Shown here: positions 16,767 through 26,434 of the stretch, piece by piece
Numbering within the stretch: position 1 is the first letter of the stretch
Layout: each line of letters begins with the position of its first letter
NCBI GenBank assembly: GCA_964555285.1
Contig: CAZKRM010000014.1
Location: 1 to 64,000 of the forward strand
DNA from: JBBIQV01 sp964555285
GTDB lineage: Bacteria; Nitrospirota; Nitrospiria; Nitrospirales; Nitrospiraceae
Length of the DNA stretch: 64,000 nt
Direction of reading: 5' to 3'
Program-made: the position numbers and the translations under genes
The notes under the pieces: model-generated
Database searches by the model: none
What the model was told of the DNA's origin: nothing
Seen by the model: the letters and a program-made list of their open reading frames with translations, nothing else

Positions 16767-17984
16767 GTGGCGATGTATGTCTATAGAGTGGCGCGCTCCG
16801 ATGGGACGGTCCTCGATGGCCAACTCGAAGGGGAGGATGAGACCGCCATCCGTGCGAAGCTCGAAGGTCGGGGCCTGCTGGTCTTCAAGCTGCGACGCCG
16901 CGGTTCGTTCGGAACCGTTTCCTCCGGCAGCATCCGAGGAGCCAGGGGTACACTGCCGCTCCAGGAATTTTTGGTTTTCAACCAAGAACTGCTCGCCCTG
17001 GTGAGAGCCGGTTTGCCGGTCCTGCGTGTGTGGGAACTCCTCATCGAACGGACTCGCCACTCGGCGTTTCAGGAAGCGTTGCGGACGGTTCGGCAAGACA
17101 TCCGGGGAGGAGCGTCGGCTTCAGAGGCGCTGACCAAGCACCCGCAGTATTTCTCCGATCTCTACCTCGCCACCCTTCGGGCGGGAGAACAGTCCGGAAA
17201 CCTTGCCGAAGTCCTCCAACGCTACGTCAGTTACCTGAAGTTGATGATCGGCCTTCGCCAGAAAGTCATGAAGGCCTTGGCCTATCCCGCCTTTCTGGTT
17301 ATCGTGGGGGTAGGGGTGGTGGCATTCTTGCTCGCCTATGTGATGCCGACATTTGTGTCAGTCTATAGCGAATCGGCCAAGACCTTGCCGGTCGCGACGC
17401 AGGCCTTGATCGATATCGTCCGGGTGCTCCAGGCGCAGCTTATCCCCTGCGTCATCGGCCTGGTGGTCGGTAGCATCGTCTTTCGCCTGTGGCAGCGCAC
17501 GCCGGCGGGACATCTCGCAGTCGATCGCCTGCTGCTTCGGTTTCCGGCACTCGGTCAGGTGCTCGTCAAACACTACACCATCCAATTGACCCGGACCTTG
17601 GCGACCGTCCTGTCCGGAGGAACACCATTGGTCGATGCGCTCCAGATCGCACGTGGAGCGGTGTCCAACCAATACGTGTCGGCAGGTCTCGCGACGGCGG
17701 TGGAAGACATTCGCGAGGGGGGCACACTCGCGGCGGCGCTGGACCGTCCGAAGATTCTCCCCAAATTGGCGATCGAAATGCTGTCGGTCGGAGAGGAGAC
17801 CGGATCCTTAGAACCGATGCTCCGTGACGTGGCAGAGTTCTATGAAGGGGACCTCGATACCCAGCTTGCCCAGCTCACGACCTGGATCGAACCGGTGCTC
17901 TTGCTCGTGATGGGCGTTCTCGTCGGAGGGATTGTGATCGTCATGTATCTGCCCGTCTTCCAAATGGCAGGGAGTATCCAGTGA
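16767..17984 (+). CDS. gspF: Type II secretion / type IV pilus inner membrane platform protein (GspF/PilC)
   Basis: 405 residues, starting at GTG 16767 or ATG 16773 (MYVYRVARSDG). The architecture is that of GspF: a short N-terminal segment, two homologous helical cytoplasmic domains (about 70-190 and 270-390) and three membrane helices (near 170, 220 and 375). Conserved pieces include FNQELLALVRAGLPV and, in the second domain, LATVLSGGTPLVDAL and the block around LAIEMLSVGEETG. It is the polytopic protein on which the ATPase acts to extrude pseudopilin. Confidence 0.92.
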   Translation: MAMYVYRVARSDGTVLDGQLEGEDETAIRAKLEGRGLLVFKLRRRGSFGTVSSGSIRGARGTLPLQEFLVFNQELLALVRAGLPVLRVWELLIERTRHSAFQEALRTVRQDIRGGASASEALTKHPQYFSDLYLATLRAGEQSGNLAEVLQRYVSYLKLMIGLRQKVMKALAYPAFLVIVGVGVVAFLLAYVMPTFVSVYSESAKTLPVATQALIDIVRVLQAQLIPCVIGLVVGSIVFRLWQRTPAGHLAVDRLLLRFPALGQVLVKHYTIQLTRTLATVLSGGTPLVDALQIARGAVSNQYVSAGLATAVEDIREGGTLAAALDRPKILPKLAIEMLSVGEETGSLEPMLRDVAEFYEGDLDTQLAQLTTWIEPVLLLVMGVLVGGIVIVMYLPVFQMAGSIQ

Positions 17985-18003
17985 CGCCCCTTGAAGGATC
18001 GAG

Positions 18004-19797
18004 GTGCCCAGGAAGCAACGGCCGAGGCACGAACTCGATCGATCTCGTGGCGTCGCGACGGACCGAATCATGCCGTCAAAGCTGACACGACCCGCTCTGG
18101 AAGAGATCTTGGTCATGCAGGGCGTTATTCCACGACCGGCGCTCGACCACGTCATGGCTCGTTTGGGCGGCGCCACCGCCACGCTCGGGCAGACGTTGGT
18201 CGGGGAAGGCCTTCTCTCGGAGGAACAACTCGCCCGGGCGCTCTCGATCCAGTATGACATCCCCTATGATCCGCTGGCCGAGTTCCGTGTCCCACAGCAG
18301 TTCTTCGGGACCATCTCCGTCAAATTGATGCAGCGGTATCCGTTCGTACCGATTCAGGAACACGAAGGATCGCTGACCATCGCCGTGCCCGACCCGCAGA
18401 ACCTCCTCGCGTTGGATGAACTCGAATTGCTGTTGAACTGCCCGCTCCAGCTTGTCGTCAGTTCTCGATCCGCCATCCTGGCGGCGCTCGAACGGAGCGA
18501 GGGGTCGAGTCAGGCGCTCAGAGAGCTTGAAGCGGAATATCGGTCGGTGTTGGTCAAGGAGGACGACCGTGGAGAAGAGGTCCTCTCCATCGACCACGTC
18601 GGCGAGGACCAAAGTCCTGTGGTCAAGCTCGTCGATACGATTCTGCTCAGCGCGATGCAGCGCCGGGCGAGCGATATCCACATCGAAGCCGCCGACCGTG
18701 CCACGCACGTGAAGTTCCGCGTCGACGGCATCATCGTCCCGGCGTTGGAGCCGTTGGATATTAAGCTGCACGCGCCGCTGGTGTCCCGCTTGAAAGTCAT
18801 GTCCGATCTGGACATTGCCGAACGCCGCGTGCCGCAAGACGGCAGCTTCCGCATGCGGCTCGACCGGAAGACTGTCGACTTCCGCGTGTCCATTCTGCCC
18901 AGCGTCTTCGGCGAATCCGTGGTCATCCGGATTCTGGACCGGGAATCGATCACGGCTGGCGTGTCCGCCCTTCGCCTGGAACGGTTGGGCTTCAATCCGG
19001 AAGACCTGAAACGCTTTCGACGGGCCATCACGAGGCCCTACGGGATGGTGTTGGTCACGGGGCCGACCGGCAGCGGCAAGACCACCACGCTCTATGCAGC
19101 CATCGGCGAGATGAATACAGCCGAGGACAAATTGATCACCATCGAGGATCCTGTCGAGTACCAACTATCGGGCGTCGTACAGATTCCCGTGAACGAAAAA
19201 AAAGGCCTGAGCTTCGCGCGGGGATTGCGGTCGATCCTGCGCCACGACCCGGACAAGATCATGGTCGGCGAAATCCGGGACCCCGAAACCGCACAAATCG
19301 CCATTCAATCGGCACTCACCGGCCACCTCGTGCTCACCACCGTCCACGCGAACAACGTCTTCGATGTCATCGGCCGGTTCGCTTCGATGGGCATCGAGTC
19401 CTACAACTTTCTGGCCGCGCTGAATTGCGTGCTGGCCCAGCGCCTGGTTCGAATCATCTGCCCCTCCTGTCGCGAGCCGGTGGCGCCGGACAAAGCCCTG
19501 ATCGAGGAGTCCGGACTCAACTACGAGCAACACAAGAACACACCGTTCGTGCAAGGTCGAGGATGCGCCGAGTGTCATCACACCGGCTACCGGGGCCGGA
19601 AATGTATCACCGAGTTTCTGGATCTGACGGATGAGATCAAGGAAATGATCCTGGCCGATCGGCCGCTCTCTGAAATCCGATATCGCGCAGTGACCGACGG
19701 CATGATCACGCTGCGCCAGTCGGCCTTGAAAAAGGCCCTGAACGGCGAAACCACGCTCCGCGAAATCAACCGCGTGACGTTTAGCGAGGAAGGATGA
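18004..19797 (+). CDS. gspE: Type II secretion / pilus assembly ATPase (GspE/PilB)
   Basis: 597 residues from GTG 18004 with AAGGA 5 nt upstream; an ATG at 18070 is an alternative start. The N-terminal GspE domain (GQTLVGEGLLSEEQLARAL) is followed by the ATPase core, with Walker A GPTGSGKT ending at Lys359-Thr360, the Asp box (TIEDPVEY), Walker B with VGEIRDPETA and the His box (TGHLVLTTVHANN). A four-Cys zinc motif (CPSC near 486, CAECH near 522) is present as in true GspE/PilB. It powers pseudopilus assembly. It overlaps the next gene by 4 bp. Confidence 0.93.
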   Translation: MPRKQRPRHELDRSRGVATDRIMPSKLTRPALEEILVMQGVIPRPALDHVMARLGGATATLGQTLVGEGLLSEEQLARALSIQYDIPYDPLAEFRVPQQFFGTISVKLMQRYPFVPIQEHEGSLTIAVPDPQNLLALDELELLLNCPLQLVVSSRSAILAALERSEGSSQALRELEAEYRSVLVKEDDRGEEVLSIDHVGEDQSPVVKLVDTILLSAMQRRASDIHIEAADRATHVKFRVDGIIVPALEPLDIKLHAPLVSRLKVMSDLDIAERRVPQDGSFRMRLDRKTVDFRVSILPSVFGESVVIRILDRESITAGVSALRLERLGFNPEDLKRFRRAITRPYGMVLVTGPTGSGKTTTLYAAIGEMNTAEDKLITIEDPVEYQLSGVVQIPVNEKKGLSFARGLRSILRHDPDKIMVGEIRDPETAQIAIQSALTGHLVLTTVHANNVFDVIGRFASMGIESYNFLAALNCVLAQRLVRIICPSCREPVAPDKALIEESGLNYEQHKNTPFVQGRGCAECHHTGYRGRKCITEFLDLTDEIKEMILADRPLSEIRYRAVTDGMITLRQSALKKALNGETTLREINRVTFSEEG

Positions 19798-20777
19798 CCA
19801 TGTGGGGATGGGCAGCCGGCCGGCCTCGGCACTGTTTGACAATCGGCTCGTCCGGCATCTCGTGGGCGCAGGTACGCCGCGACTGGCGAGGACGCCCCCA
19901 CGTGCGGTCCTCGGCCGCGTCACTTCCGGCCGGCCTCGTGCGCCCCTCACCGGTGGAGCTGAACCTGACGGATACGGCGGCGCTCCAGCGGTGCGTGCGG
20001 TCGCTCGTCGGCCAGGCTCCCGAACTGAAGCTGGGCAGGCATCTGATCGTCCGTGACATCCCGCGTCCCGTCGTCCTGTTGCTGCCGGACCTCTCGGTGA
20101 GAACCGTTCTGCTCCAATTCGATCAACTCCCTGCGCGCCGGGTAGAACGAGAGGCCTTGATCCGATGGAAGTTGGGACAAGAGCAGCTGTTCCCGCTCAC
20201 GGGCATGAGAGTCGTGTCGAACATGTTGCCGAGTGAGGCTCTGGAGAAGACCGGTTCCGTCTCGGTCCTCGCGGTCGCTGTGCAGGAGGCCATTTTGGCG
20301 CAATACGAATCGCTCTGTGACGACCTGCACCTTGTTCCTCTCGAAGTCGACACCGTGAGCGTTCGTCTGTTCAATCTCTGGTTGTGCACGGCAGCGAACG
20401 GCGGTCTGCCTGCCGAGGACTTCGCCTGGGTCAACGTCGCGGACGGGGGGCTCACCGTGCTGATCTTTCAGCAAGGCGCGCTCGTATTTCTGAGAACTAA
20501 ACTGCACGCCGTGACGAACGCCGCCGATAGGCACAAGACCGTGGCCGAATGCACCGCCTCGATCCAGGCCTGCCGCCAACGGCGTCCCTCCTTAGCCGTC
20601 AAACGAGTGGTGCTTGTGACGGAAGAATCGAGCCCGGGGTTACGCGACGTGATGGAAGAACAGGCGGGGCTCGTGGTTGAGGAGTGGGACTGGAGCCACC
20701 AGTCTGCAGCCCGTTGGAGGCAGCGGTTCGGTGCCCCGCATCGAGCCATGCTCCCGGCTGTTGCGGGATTGGTGTAA
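19794..20777 (+). CDS. PilM/GspL-cytoplasmic-like actin-fold protein
   Basis: 327 residues, overlapping gspE by ATGA. Position after the ATPase and before PilN/PilO/PilP-like proteins, size, and the pattern of the middle part (RREALIRWKLGQEQLFPL, EVDTVSVRLFNLW, WVNVADGGLTVLIFQ) match PilM and the cytoplasmic domain of GspL. These have an actin-like fold and link the ATPase to the inner membrane complex. No membrane helix is visible, consistent with a cytoplasmic PilM that binds the PilN N-terminus. Sequence identity to classical PilM appears low. Confidence 0.7.
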   Translation: MTMWGWAAGRPRHCLTIGSSGISWAQVRRDWRGRPHVRSSAASLPAGLVRPSPVELNLTDTAALQRCVRSLVGQAPELKLGRHLIVRDIPRPVVLLLPDLSVRTVLLQFDQLPARRVEREALIRWKLGQEQLFPLTGMRVVSNMLPSEALEKTGSVSVLAVAVQEAILAQYESLCDDLHLVPLEVDTVSVRLFNLWLCTAANGGLPAEDFAWVNVADGGLTVLIFQQGALVFLRTKLHAVTNAADRHKTVAECTASIQACRQRRPSLAVKRVVLVTEESSPGLRDVMEEQAGLVVEEWDWSHQSAARWRQRFGAPHRAMLPAVAGLV

Positions 20778-20780
20778 TCC

Positions 20781-21410
20781 ATGCGACTCGTACATTTCCG
20801 GTCTGTGATTCAGCGCGGCATCGGATCGGTCCGGCTGGGCCGGCCAACTGGGCAGCGTCTGTTCCAGACCAATCTCAGTAGCCGGTACCGCTGGTACCTG
20901 CTCCCTGTTCGCCGGGGTCTGGTGATCCTGTGCGGCGTTCTTGGCCTCGCCATCCTCTGGGATCTTGGCCGGAGCCTGGCCACGTCTGTCGACACGAAGG
21001 AAGTCCAAACGGCGCTCCAGCGCGTGCAGGACCAGGACGAGCGCGTCTTATCTGAGGCGCGCCGGCAAGGAATCGACTTGTCCGACGCCGGGCTGCAGCG
21101 GTTGCCGGGGGAAGTCGCCTTGGCGAATCAGCTGATCGAAAAACGCAGCTTCTCCTGGACGCACTTCCTGACGGAACTGGAACGGGCGATTCCTCCTCGC
21201 ATGGCGATCAACAGCATCCGTCTGGCACCGAACAATGCACTCATTCATCTGACGGGCTCCGCGGTGAGCCTGGAAGATATCACCGCCTTCACCGTCACCG
21301 TGCAGAACCATCCGGCCTTCAGCGACCCGGTTCTGGGCCAGCACCGTGACGCCGGAAATGGAATGGTCGAGTTCGACGTGACCGTGCAGTACCGTCGCCA
21401 AACGAAATGA
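20781..21410 (+). CDS. PilN-like inner membrane assembly protein
   Basis: 209 residues with a basic N-terminal segment, one membrane helix at about 48-68 (GLVILCGVLGLAILW), a coiled region (VDTKEVQTALQRVQDQ) and a small ferredoxin-like domain (SFSWTHFLTELERAIPP... INSIRLAP). The block TxxLxxLexxIPxxxxL is the hallmark of PilN and the GspL periplasmic part. It lies 3 bp after the PilM-like gene. Confidence 0.75.
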   Translation: MRLVHFRSVIQRGIGSVRLGRPTGQRLFQTNLSSRYRWYLLPVRRGLVILCGVLGLAILWDLGRSLATSVDTKEVQTALQRVQDQDERVLSEARRQGIDLSDAGLQRLPGEVALANQLIEKRSFSWTHFLTELERAIPPRMAINSIRLAPNNALIHLTGSAVSLEDITAFTVTVQNHPAFSDPVLGQHRDAGNGMVEFDVTVQYRRQTK

Positions 21411-21414
21411 CGCC

Positions 21415-21978
21415 ATGACGACCAACGCGGTTGCCCGCTATCTGCACCGGCCATACGGCATCCTGATTTCCTGGATCGGGGTGACCGGTCTGCTCGCGAT
21501 CTTGCTCTCGGTCATTCATCTCGGCCTCCGCCACTCCGTCGAGGAAAACCGGGCACGCATGGAAACGGAATGGACCGCGGCTCGTCAACGACTCGCGCAT
21601 CACAGGGAAGCGAAGAAGGCACGACAAGATCTGGCACGGGTCTTCGCCTTGCTTCCGTCGGAGCGAGACTTTGCCCCGTTGGCCTTGGGCGTCACGGAAG
21701 AAGCGAAACAGGATCGGGTCACCTTGCCGTCCCTCTCTTACACGACCGAGAAAACGACCGTGGCCAATACAACGAAAGCGGTGCTGCAAGGATCGATCGG
21801 TGGCCGCTACGAGGATCTCCGCAAATTTATTTACGATCTCGAGAGCGCGGAAGAGTTGCTGCTGATCGAAGATCTGGACCTGGTCCGCACGGCTCACACG
21901 CAGGACCAGAGCTTGACGTTCAATATCAAGATCGCCACGTACCTGCGCGGCGACGAGGGGCAACCGGTCTCCCCATAG
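21415..21978 (+). CDS. PilO/GspM-like inner membrane assembly protein
   Basis: 187 residues: a short cytoplasmic tail, one membrane helix (ILISWIGVTGLLAILLSVIHL), a coiled coil (about 45-85) and a ferredoxin-like periplasmic domain ending in a YEDLRKFIYDLE-type block. That last block is typical of PilO. It should pair with the PilN-like protein encoded 4 bp upstream. Confidence 0.74.
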   Translation: MTTNAVARYLHRPYGILISWIGVTGLLAILLSVIHLGLRHSVEENRARMETEWTAARQRLAHHREAKKARQDLARVFALLPSERDFAPLALGVTEEAKQDRVTLPSLSYTTEKTTVANTTKAVLQGSIGGRYEDLRKFIYDLESAEELLLIEDLDLVRTAHTQDQSLTFNIKIATYLRGDEGQPVSP

Positions 21979-21985
21979 GCTCGGC

Positions 21986-22570
21986 ATGACGACGAAGCAG
22001 CAAGTCTTGCTCCTCCTGGTCATCGGCGCGATGTGGGCAGGCGCGCTCGGCTGGCGGCTCATGGATGCAGCCGATCAGGTCCACGTCCCGCTTGCCAACG
22101 TCTCGGGGCCGGCCGCCGGCGCCGCTGCAAGGCCTGGCGCGTCGCGCGAAGGCCTGCGCGTCAATCTGGAACTGCTCGCCGCGTCGAGGACCGAACGGGA
22201 GACCACGTTTACGGCCCCGCGGAACATCTTTGCTCCCCCACAAACGGATCAAGGCGGAGCAAGGGACCTCTCGGCTCACGATGCATCCAACAGCATCGGT
22301 GCAGATGAGGTCCTCACACAGCAAGCGGCCGCGGCGGAGTTGGGACAGTTCCGCTATCTGGGCTACCTGCAAGTAGGGGACACACCGAACAAACGCACAC
22401 CCACGGCGCTCCTCATGAAGAACGAAGACCTGCACATGGTGCGCACCGGCGAGACCATTGAAGATCATGTCCTCGTGAAAACGATCACTCCGGACGGCAT
22501 TACCCTCCAAGAGACCGCATCGCGGGTCGAGCAAACCGTCCCGCTCGATCAAGAAGCCGTCACGCAATAA
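21986..22570 (+). CDS. PilP/GspC-like periplasmic component
   Basis: 194 residues with an N-terminal membrane helix (VLLLLVIGAMWAGALGW), a Pro/Ala-rich linker and a C-terminal small beta domain (FRYLGYLQVGD..., HMVRTGETIEDHVLVKTITPDGITL) that resembles the HR domain of GspC and PilP, the part that contacts the secretin N0 domain. The segment RNIFAPP is also common in PilP/GspC. It completes an N-O-P set in the expected order. Confidence 0.7.
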   Translation: MTTKQQVLLLLVIGAMWAGALGWRLMDAADQVHVPLANVSGPAAGAAARPGASREGLRVNLELLAASRTERETTFTAPRNIFAPPQTDQGGARDLSAHDASNSIGADEVLTQQAAAAELGQFRYLGYLQVGDTPNKRTPTALLMKNEDLHMVRTGETIEDHVLVKTITPDGITLQETASRVEQTVPLDQEAVTQ

Positions 22571-22571
22571 T

Positions 22572-23078
22572 ATGCCAGGCGCAAAGGCAGGGTGGGTCGA
22601 AGATTCCAGAGGCGTCACCTACCTCTTTCTCATGTTTATCATCGTCGTCATGGGAATCGCGCTCACGACGGCGGTGAAACAATGGAAGCTGGTCGTTCAG
22701 CGGGAACAAGAAGCCGATCTGCTCGCGAAAGGCATTGAAATTCAGAATGCGCTGGCCCTCTATTCGGCCACCATCAAGGCGGGCCGCGTGAGTCCTGGAG
22801 AAGTCTATCCGCAGTCTCTGGCGGAGTTGACCAGACCGCCGAAGCCGTTTCTGCGCAACGTGTACTTCGACCCGATCAATAAGGGAGAGTGGGACTACGT
22901 GCGTGCGCCGACCGGCGGGATTATGGGAGTTCGCAGCAAGAGCAAGGCGAAGCCGATCAGGAAAAAGAATTTTCCACTGGAGGTTCGCCATTTCGAGGGA
23001 CGACCAACCTATCACGATTGGATTTTTCAACACCCCAATCCCTCGGGGGCCGCTTCAGCTCCCACACCCAACCCTTGA
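22572..23078 (+). CDS. Atypical pseudopilin-like protein without Glu5
   Basis: 168 residues. A leader of about 13 residues ends in RG, followed by VTYLFLMFIIVVMGIALTTA and a helical, soluble part (VVQREQEADLLAKGIEIQNALALY). The layout is that of a minor pseudopilin, and the C-terminal domain has a PNP-like pattern (TRPPKPFLRNVYFDP). However, position 5 after the putative cleavage Gly is Phe rather than Glu. GspK-type minor pseudopilins can lack Glu5, so a tip role is possible; it might instead be a plain membrane-anchored protein. It is the last gene of the operon. Confidence 0.6.
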   Translation: MPGAKAGWVEDSRGVTYLFLMFIIVVMGIALTTAVKQWKLVVQREQEADLLAKGIEIQNALALYSATIKAGRVSPGEVYPQSLAELTRPPKPFLRNVYFDPINKGEWDYVRAPTGGIMGVRSKSKAKPIRKKNFPLEVRHFEGRPTYHDWIFQHPNPSGAASAPTPNP

Positions 23079-23167
23079 CCCCTGTCGAGACCGCACGGTA
23101 TTCTTCCTGCGCAGTCATCGGCCGAAGTTCATCCCGGTCACCACACCAACAACGGAAACTGAATCTG

Positions 23168-24493
23168 ATGCCAGACACGACCGTAAACCCGGATACCGCT
23201 TCCAGCGACTCTCTTCCTGACCACACGCCCACTGCCAAACCGACCGGCGAGTATGTGCAGGATCTCGTGACACAGGCGCGCGCCGCCGCCGGCCGTCTGG
23301 CCATGTTGTCGACCGCCGTCAAGAACCAAGCTCTCCTGGCGATGGCGGAAGGGTTGGAGCAGCGACAGGAGGAAGTGCTCGCGGCGAACGAGAAGGACAT
23401 CGAGTCTTTCGGGACGGATCCCGGCAAGAACGCGATGGCAGACCGCCTCCGGCTCACGCCGGAACGCATCGGCGACATGGCGTCCGGCATTCGCGAAATC
23501 GTCACGCTGCCCGATCCGCTCGGCGTTATGTCCAAGATGTGGACGAGGCCGAACGGGTTACAGGTCGGCCGGGTGCGCGTGCCCATCGGCGTCATCGGTA
23601 TCATCTACGAATCCCGACCGAACGTGACGGCCGATTCAGCAGCGTTGTGCCTGAAGTCGGGGAACGCCTGTGTGCTGCGTGGCGGCTCCGAAGCCATTCA
23701 TTCCAACCGGGCCATCGCCGCGATTCTCGCTGAGTCGGCGGAAAAGGCCGGGGTGCCGGCCGGCGCGATCACGTTTGTGGATCGCCCCGAGCGGGACGTC
23801 GTGAAGGCCCTGCTGACCCAGGACCAATACATTGATCTGATCATTCCCCGGGGCGGGGAGTCGCTGATGAAAACGGTGACGGAGCTTTCGACGATCCCGG
23901 TGATCAAACACGACAAGGGCGTCTGCCACATTTACGTGGATGCCGAAGCGGACTCCGCCATGGCGGAGAAGATTTGTCTCAATGCGAAAGTGCAGCGCCC
24001 CGCTACGTGTAACTCGATGGAAACGCTGCTGGTGCATCAGACGATCGCCCGCACGTTTCTCCCGAAGCTGATCCAGAAATTGATTGCCGCCAAGGTGGAA
24101 GTCCGGGGCTGCCCGAAAACCTGCCAACTCAGTCCGGAAGCCAAACCGGCGAGCGACCACGATTACGGCACCGAGTTCCTCGACCTCATCCTGGCTGTGA
24201 AAGTCGTTAAGAGCATGGACGAGGCGATGGAGCACATCGCCCGCTACGGGTCCCGTCATACCGAAGCCATCCTGACGGCAGACTACGGGAAGGCCATGCG
24301 GTTTCTGCGTGAAGTGGATGCGAGCGCCGTCCTCGTGAACGCCTCCACCAGGCTGAACGATGGATACCAGTTCGGGCTGGGCGCGGAGATCGGGATCAGC
24401 ACCTCGCGTATCCATGCGCGGGGGCCGATGGGGCTCGAAGAGCTGACCTGCACCAAATTCATTGCGCTGGGAAGCGGGCAAGTTCGAGAATAA
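23168..24493 (+). CDS. proA: Gamma-glutamyl phosphate reductase
   Basis: 441 residues from the ATG at 23168; the frame is open upstream to 22889, but that part overlaps the pseudopilin gene. An N-terminal extension of about 25 residues precedes the usual start (VQDLVTQARAAAGRLA). The aldehyde dehydrogenase-like fold is clear: GVIGIIYESRPNVT, CVLRGGSEAIHSN, and the active-site Cys in VQRPATCNSMETLL. It makes glutamate semialdehyde in proline synthesis. No proB is present in the window. It follows the secretion operon by 89 bp. Confidence 0.95.
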   Translation: MPDTTVNPDTASSDSLPDHTPTAKPTGEYVQDLVTQARAAAGRLAMLSTAVKNQALLAMAEGLEQRQEEVLAANEKDIESFGTDPGKNAMADRLRLTPERIGDMASGIREIVTLPDPLGVMSKMWTRPNGLQVGRVRVPIGVIGIIYESRPNVTADSAALCLKSGNACVLRGGSEAIHSNRAIAAILAESAEKAGVPAGAITFVDRPERDVVKALLTQDQYIDLIIPRGGESLMKTVTELSTIPVIKHDKGVCHIYVDAEADSAMAEKICLNAKVQRPATCNSMETLLVHQTIARTFLPKLIQKLIAAKVEVRGCPKTCQLSPEAKPASDHDYGTEFLDLILAVKVVKSMDEAMEHIARYGSRHTEAILTADYGKAMRFLREVDASAVLVNASTRLNDGYQFGLGAEIGISTSRIHARGPMGLEELTCTKFIALGSGQVRE

Positions 24494-26278
24494 ATGCCCG
24501 GCGAGCTTTCGATGCAGTCCGTCCTCGCCTCACCGGGGACGCTGGTGTTTCCCTCCAATCTTCCGTATCGCGACGACCTCTTCCGTGCCGGCGGCACAGT
24601 CGTCCGACAATCCAGCGGCCATCTGATTGTCTACAATCGCGACAACCGGCGCATTCTTGCGACGGATCCTGACGGCCATCCTCTCCACGAATGCGAATGG
24701 ACCACGAGCGCTTCCGGGGTGGTCTGCCTGAAATGGGCCCGCATCCGGCTGGATTGGGGCCAGTGGGTCGGCATCAAGCCGGCCGGGCTCGTGAACGCCA
24801 CGACCCTCGATCTGTCTCGCAAGCCGGGTTGGCAGCGGGTCCGGCCGGACGATCTGCGCCGGATGGCGGCGCAAGCGCTCCGCGTCCCTCTCGACGAAGT
24901 GCGGTTCTTCTACAGTGACGACGATCTCACGATTGCCCCGAGCGGCATCGCAAGCATTCGCCACAAGAAGGACACGTTTCATGTATTAGACGACGGCACC
25001 TTCGCACAGTCCCGGTTTATGGCCTGTATGGGCGCCATGCATTGGGAACGGATCGACTTCCTGCCCGTGGTGGAACTGTTCCAATCTCTCTTGCCCGGTA
25101 CCGGCTCGGCCGCGCTCGAACTGATCCGCGGGTTGTACGACGATCAGAATCATGGCCGGTCTTCGCCGCGTGCCCTCCGCTATCGAGGCATCCCGACCTA
25201 TCCATCGGAGGCCGCCTATCGACTCTTCGGCGCGTTCTTTACTCCTCACGCGCCCGGCGGGGTCGATCCCTTTCCCTTGTTCATGGATCCCTCGCGTTCC
25301 CATCAGGTCACGTGGCTCCCGAGCCAAGACCCGCCGCGCCGGTATTTTCTCGGCGCTGAAAAGATAGGTGTGACGGTGACGAGGCAGATGGTACAGAAGG
25401 CCACCGTCGCCGATGACGGAACCGGCCTCTCTTACGTTCAGAGCGTGCCGACCCGTCCCGCACCATGCGAGCGGACCGTGTGCGTGGACGGGGAGCGGCT
25501 GATTCTGGCCGATCGCGAGCAGCAGCGGCTTGTGCTGGTCAGCCGGCAATGGGGTGTGGCGAGCCGGCGACCCAGCCCGACACCGGCACCGGCAGTGGTC
25601 GGTTGGCGATCGCTGTTCGATGGCGGCCCGCCATCGGTCGAACCCGTTCAAGCGTTTTCCGCCGTGCTCCTGTATCCGGATGATGAGCAGGAAATTTCTG
25701 AAGCCTCTTCTCAGCCCTTTGTCAGCGAGTACCTGCAAGACCTCATCGAGCAAGCACCGGATCTTGTCGATCGGCTGCGCCGGTCCACCCGCATCCTGAT
25801 CGATCGACTCGACAGCGCCATCGCGAGCTGCGTGGGCCTGGATCAGCCGAGAACCTACACCATCCTGTTTCAGACGCCCGCACTCGCTCAAAAACAGGCC
25901 CAGCTTCTTTGGAACCAGTTTGCAGGTACGCGACATCTGGAGTGGCTCAGCCACGTGCGCCTGATGCCGGCGGTCGCACACCGGCAGACCGTCTATGCAC
26001 AGCGCTACGATGTTCTGTATGTGTGGATTCCATTCGCCTTCTTTCAATCCACGGAAGTCCTGCAACAAGCGGCAACCGAAATCGTGGCCGCCCTCGCGGA
26101 CCAGGGGATCGCCTTTGTCGTTGGCCCGGCGACGTTCGCCCAAGTCCTTCAGACACAGCGCTGCCGCATCGCGCGGCAAGAGGCCGTCGAGACGCTTCCC
26201 ACGTTCCAGATGCACCGGACCATCCTCCCCAACGCGCAGCTCAAAGCCGGACTGACCCTCTTCCAGATCACGCGCTAG
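24494..26278 (+). CDS. Hypothetical protein of 594 residues, no recognised domain
   Basis: The ATG follows the proA stop codon directly, so the two genes are probably translated from one message. No signal peptide or membrane helix is seen. The sequence is Trp- and Arg-rich with many short beta-type segments in the N-terminal half (HLIVYNRDNRRIL, DLTIAPSGIASIRHKK) and a more helical second half (EYLQDLIEQAPDLVDRLRR). The C-terminal third (TYTILFQTPALAQ, YDVLYVWIPFAFFQS) looks like a globular alpha/beta domain. I do not recognise the family. Codon use matches the neighbours, so it seems native. Confidence 0.7.
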   Translation: MPGELSMQSVLASPGTLVFPSNLPYRDDLFRAGGTVVRQSSGHLIVYNRDNRRILATDPDGHPLHECEWTTSASGVVCLKWARIRLDWGQWVGIKPAGLVNATTLDLSRKPGWQRVRPDDLRRMAAQALRVPLDEVRFFYSDDDLTIAPSGIASIRHKKDTFHVLDDGTFAQSRFMACMGAMHWERIDFLPVVELFQSLLPGTGSAALELIRGLYDDQNHGRSSPRALRYRGIPTYPSEAAYRLFGAFFTPHAPGGVDPFPLFMDPSRSHQVTWLPSQDPPRRYFLGAEKIGVTVTRQMVQKATVADDGTGLSYVQSVPTRPAPCERTVCVDGERLILADREQQRLVLVSRQWGVASRRPSPTPAPAVVGWRSLFDGGPPSVEPVQAFSAVLLYPDDEQEISEASSQPFVSEYLQDLIEQAPDLVDRLRRSTRILIDRLDSAIASCVGLDQPRTYTILFQTPALAQKQAQLLWNQFAGTRHLEWLSHVRLMPAVAHRQTVYAQRYDVLYVWIPFAFFQSTEVLQQAATEIVAALADQGIAFVVGPATFAQVLQTQRCRIARQEAVETLPTFQMHRTILPNAQLKAGLTLFQITR

Positions 26279-26434
26279 CCTGCCCCAGATCCCTTGCCTC
26301 ACTGCTCATCACCGCCATTCAAGTTCTGCATACACCGACCGATAGTCATCATGATTCAGTGTGTCCGAATCGCAGCGGGACAAGTTGATCCGGTTTTGAC
26401 ACGTTCCGCCAACTGAACGAAAGGCACCGCATCC

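Noticed and set aside
22889..23167. N-terminal extension of ProA
   Set aside because: The frame is open, but it overlaps the pseudopilin gene in another frame and ProA homology begins only after 23168.
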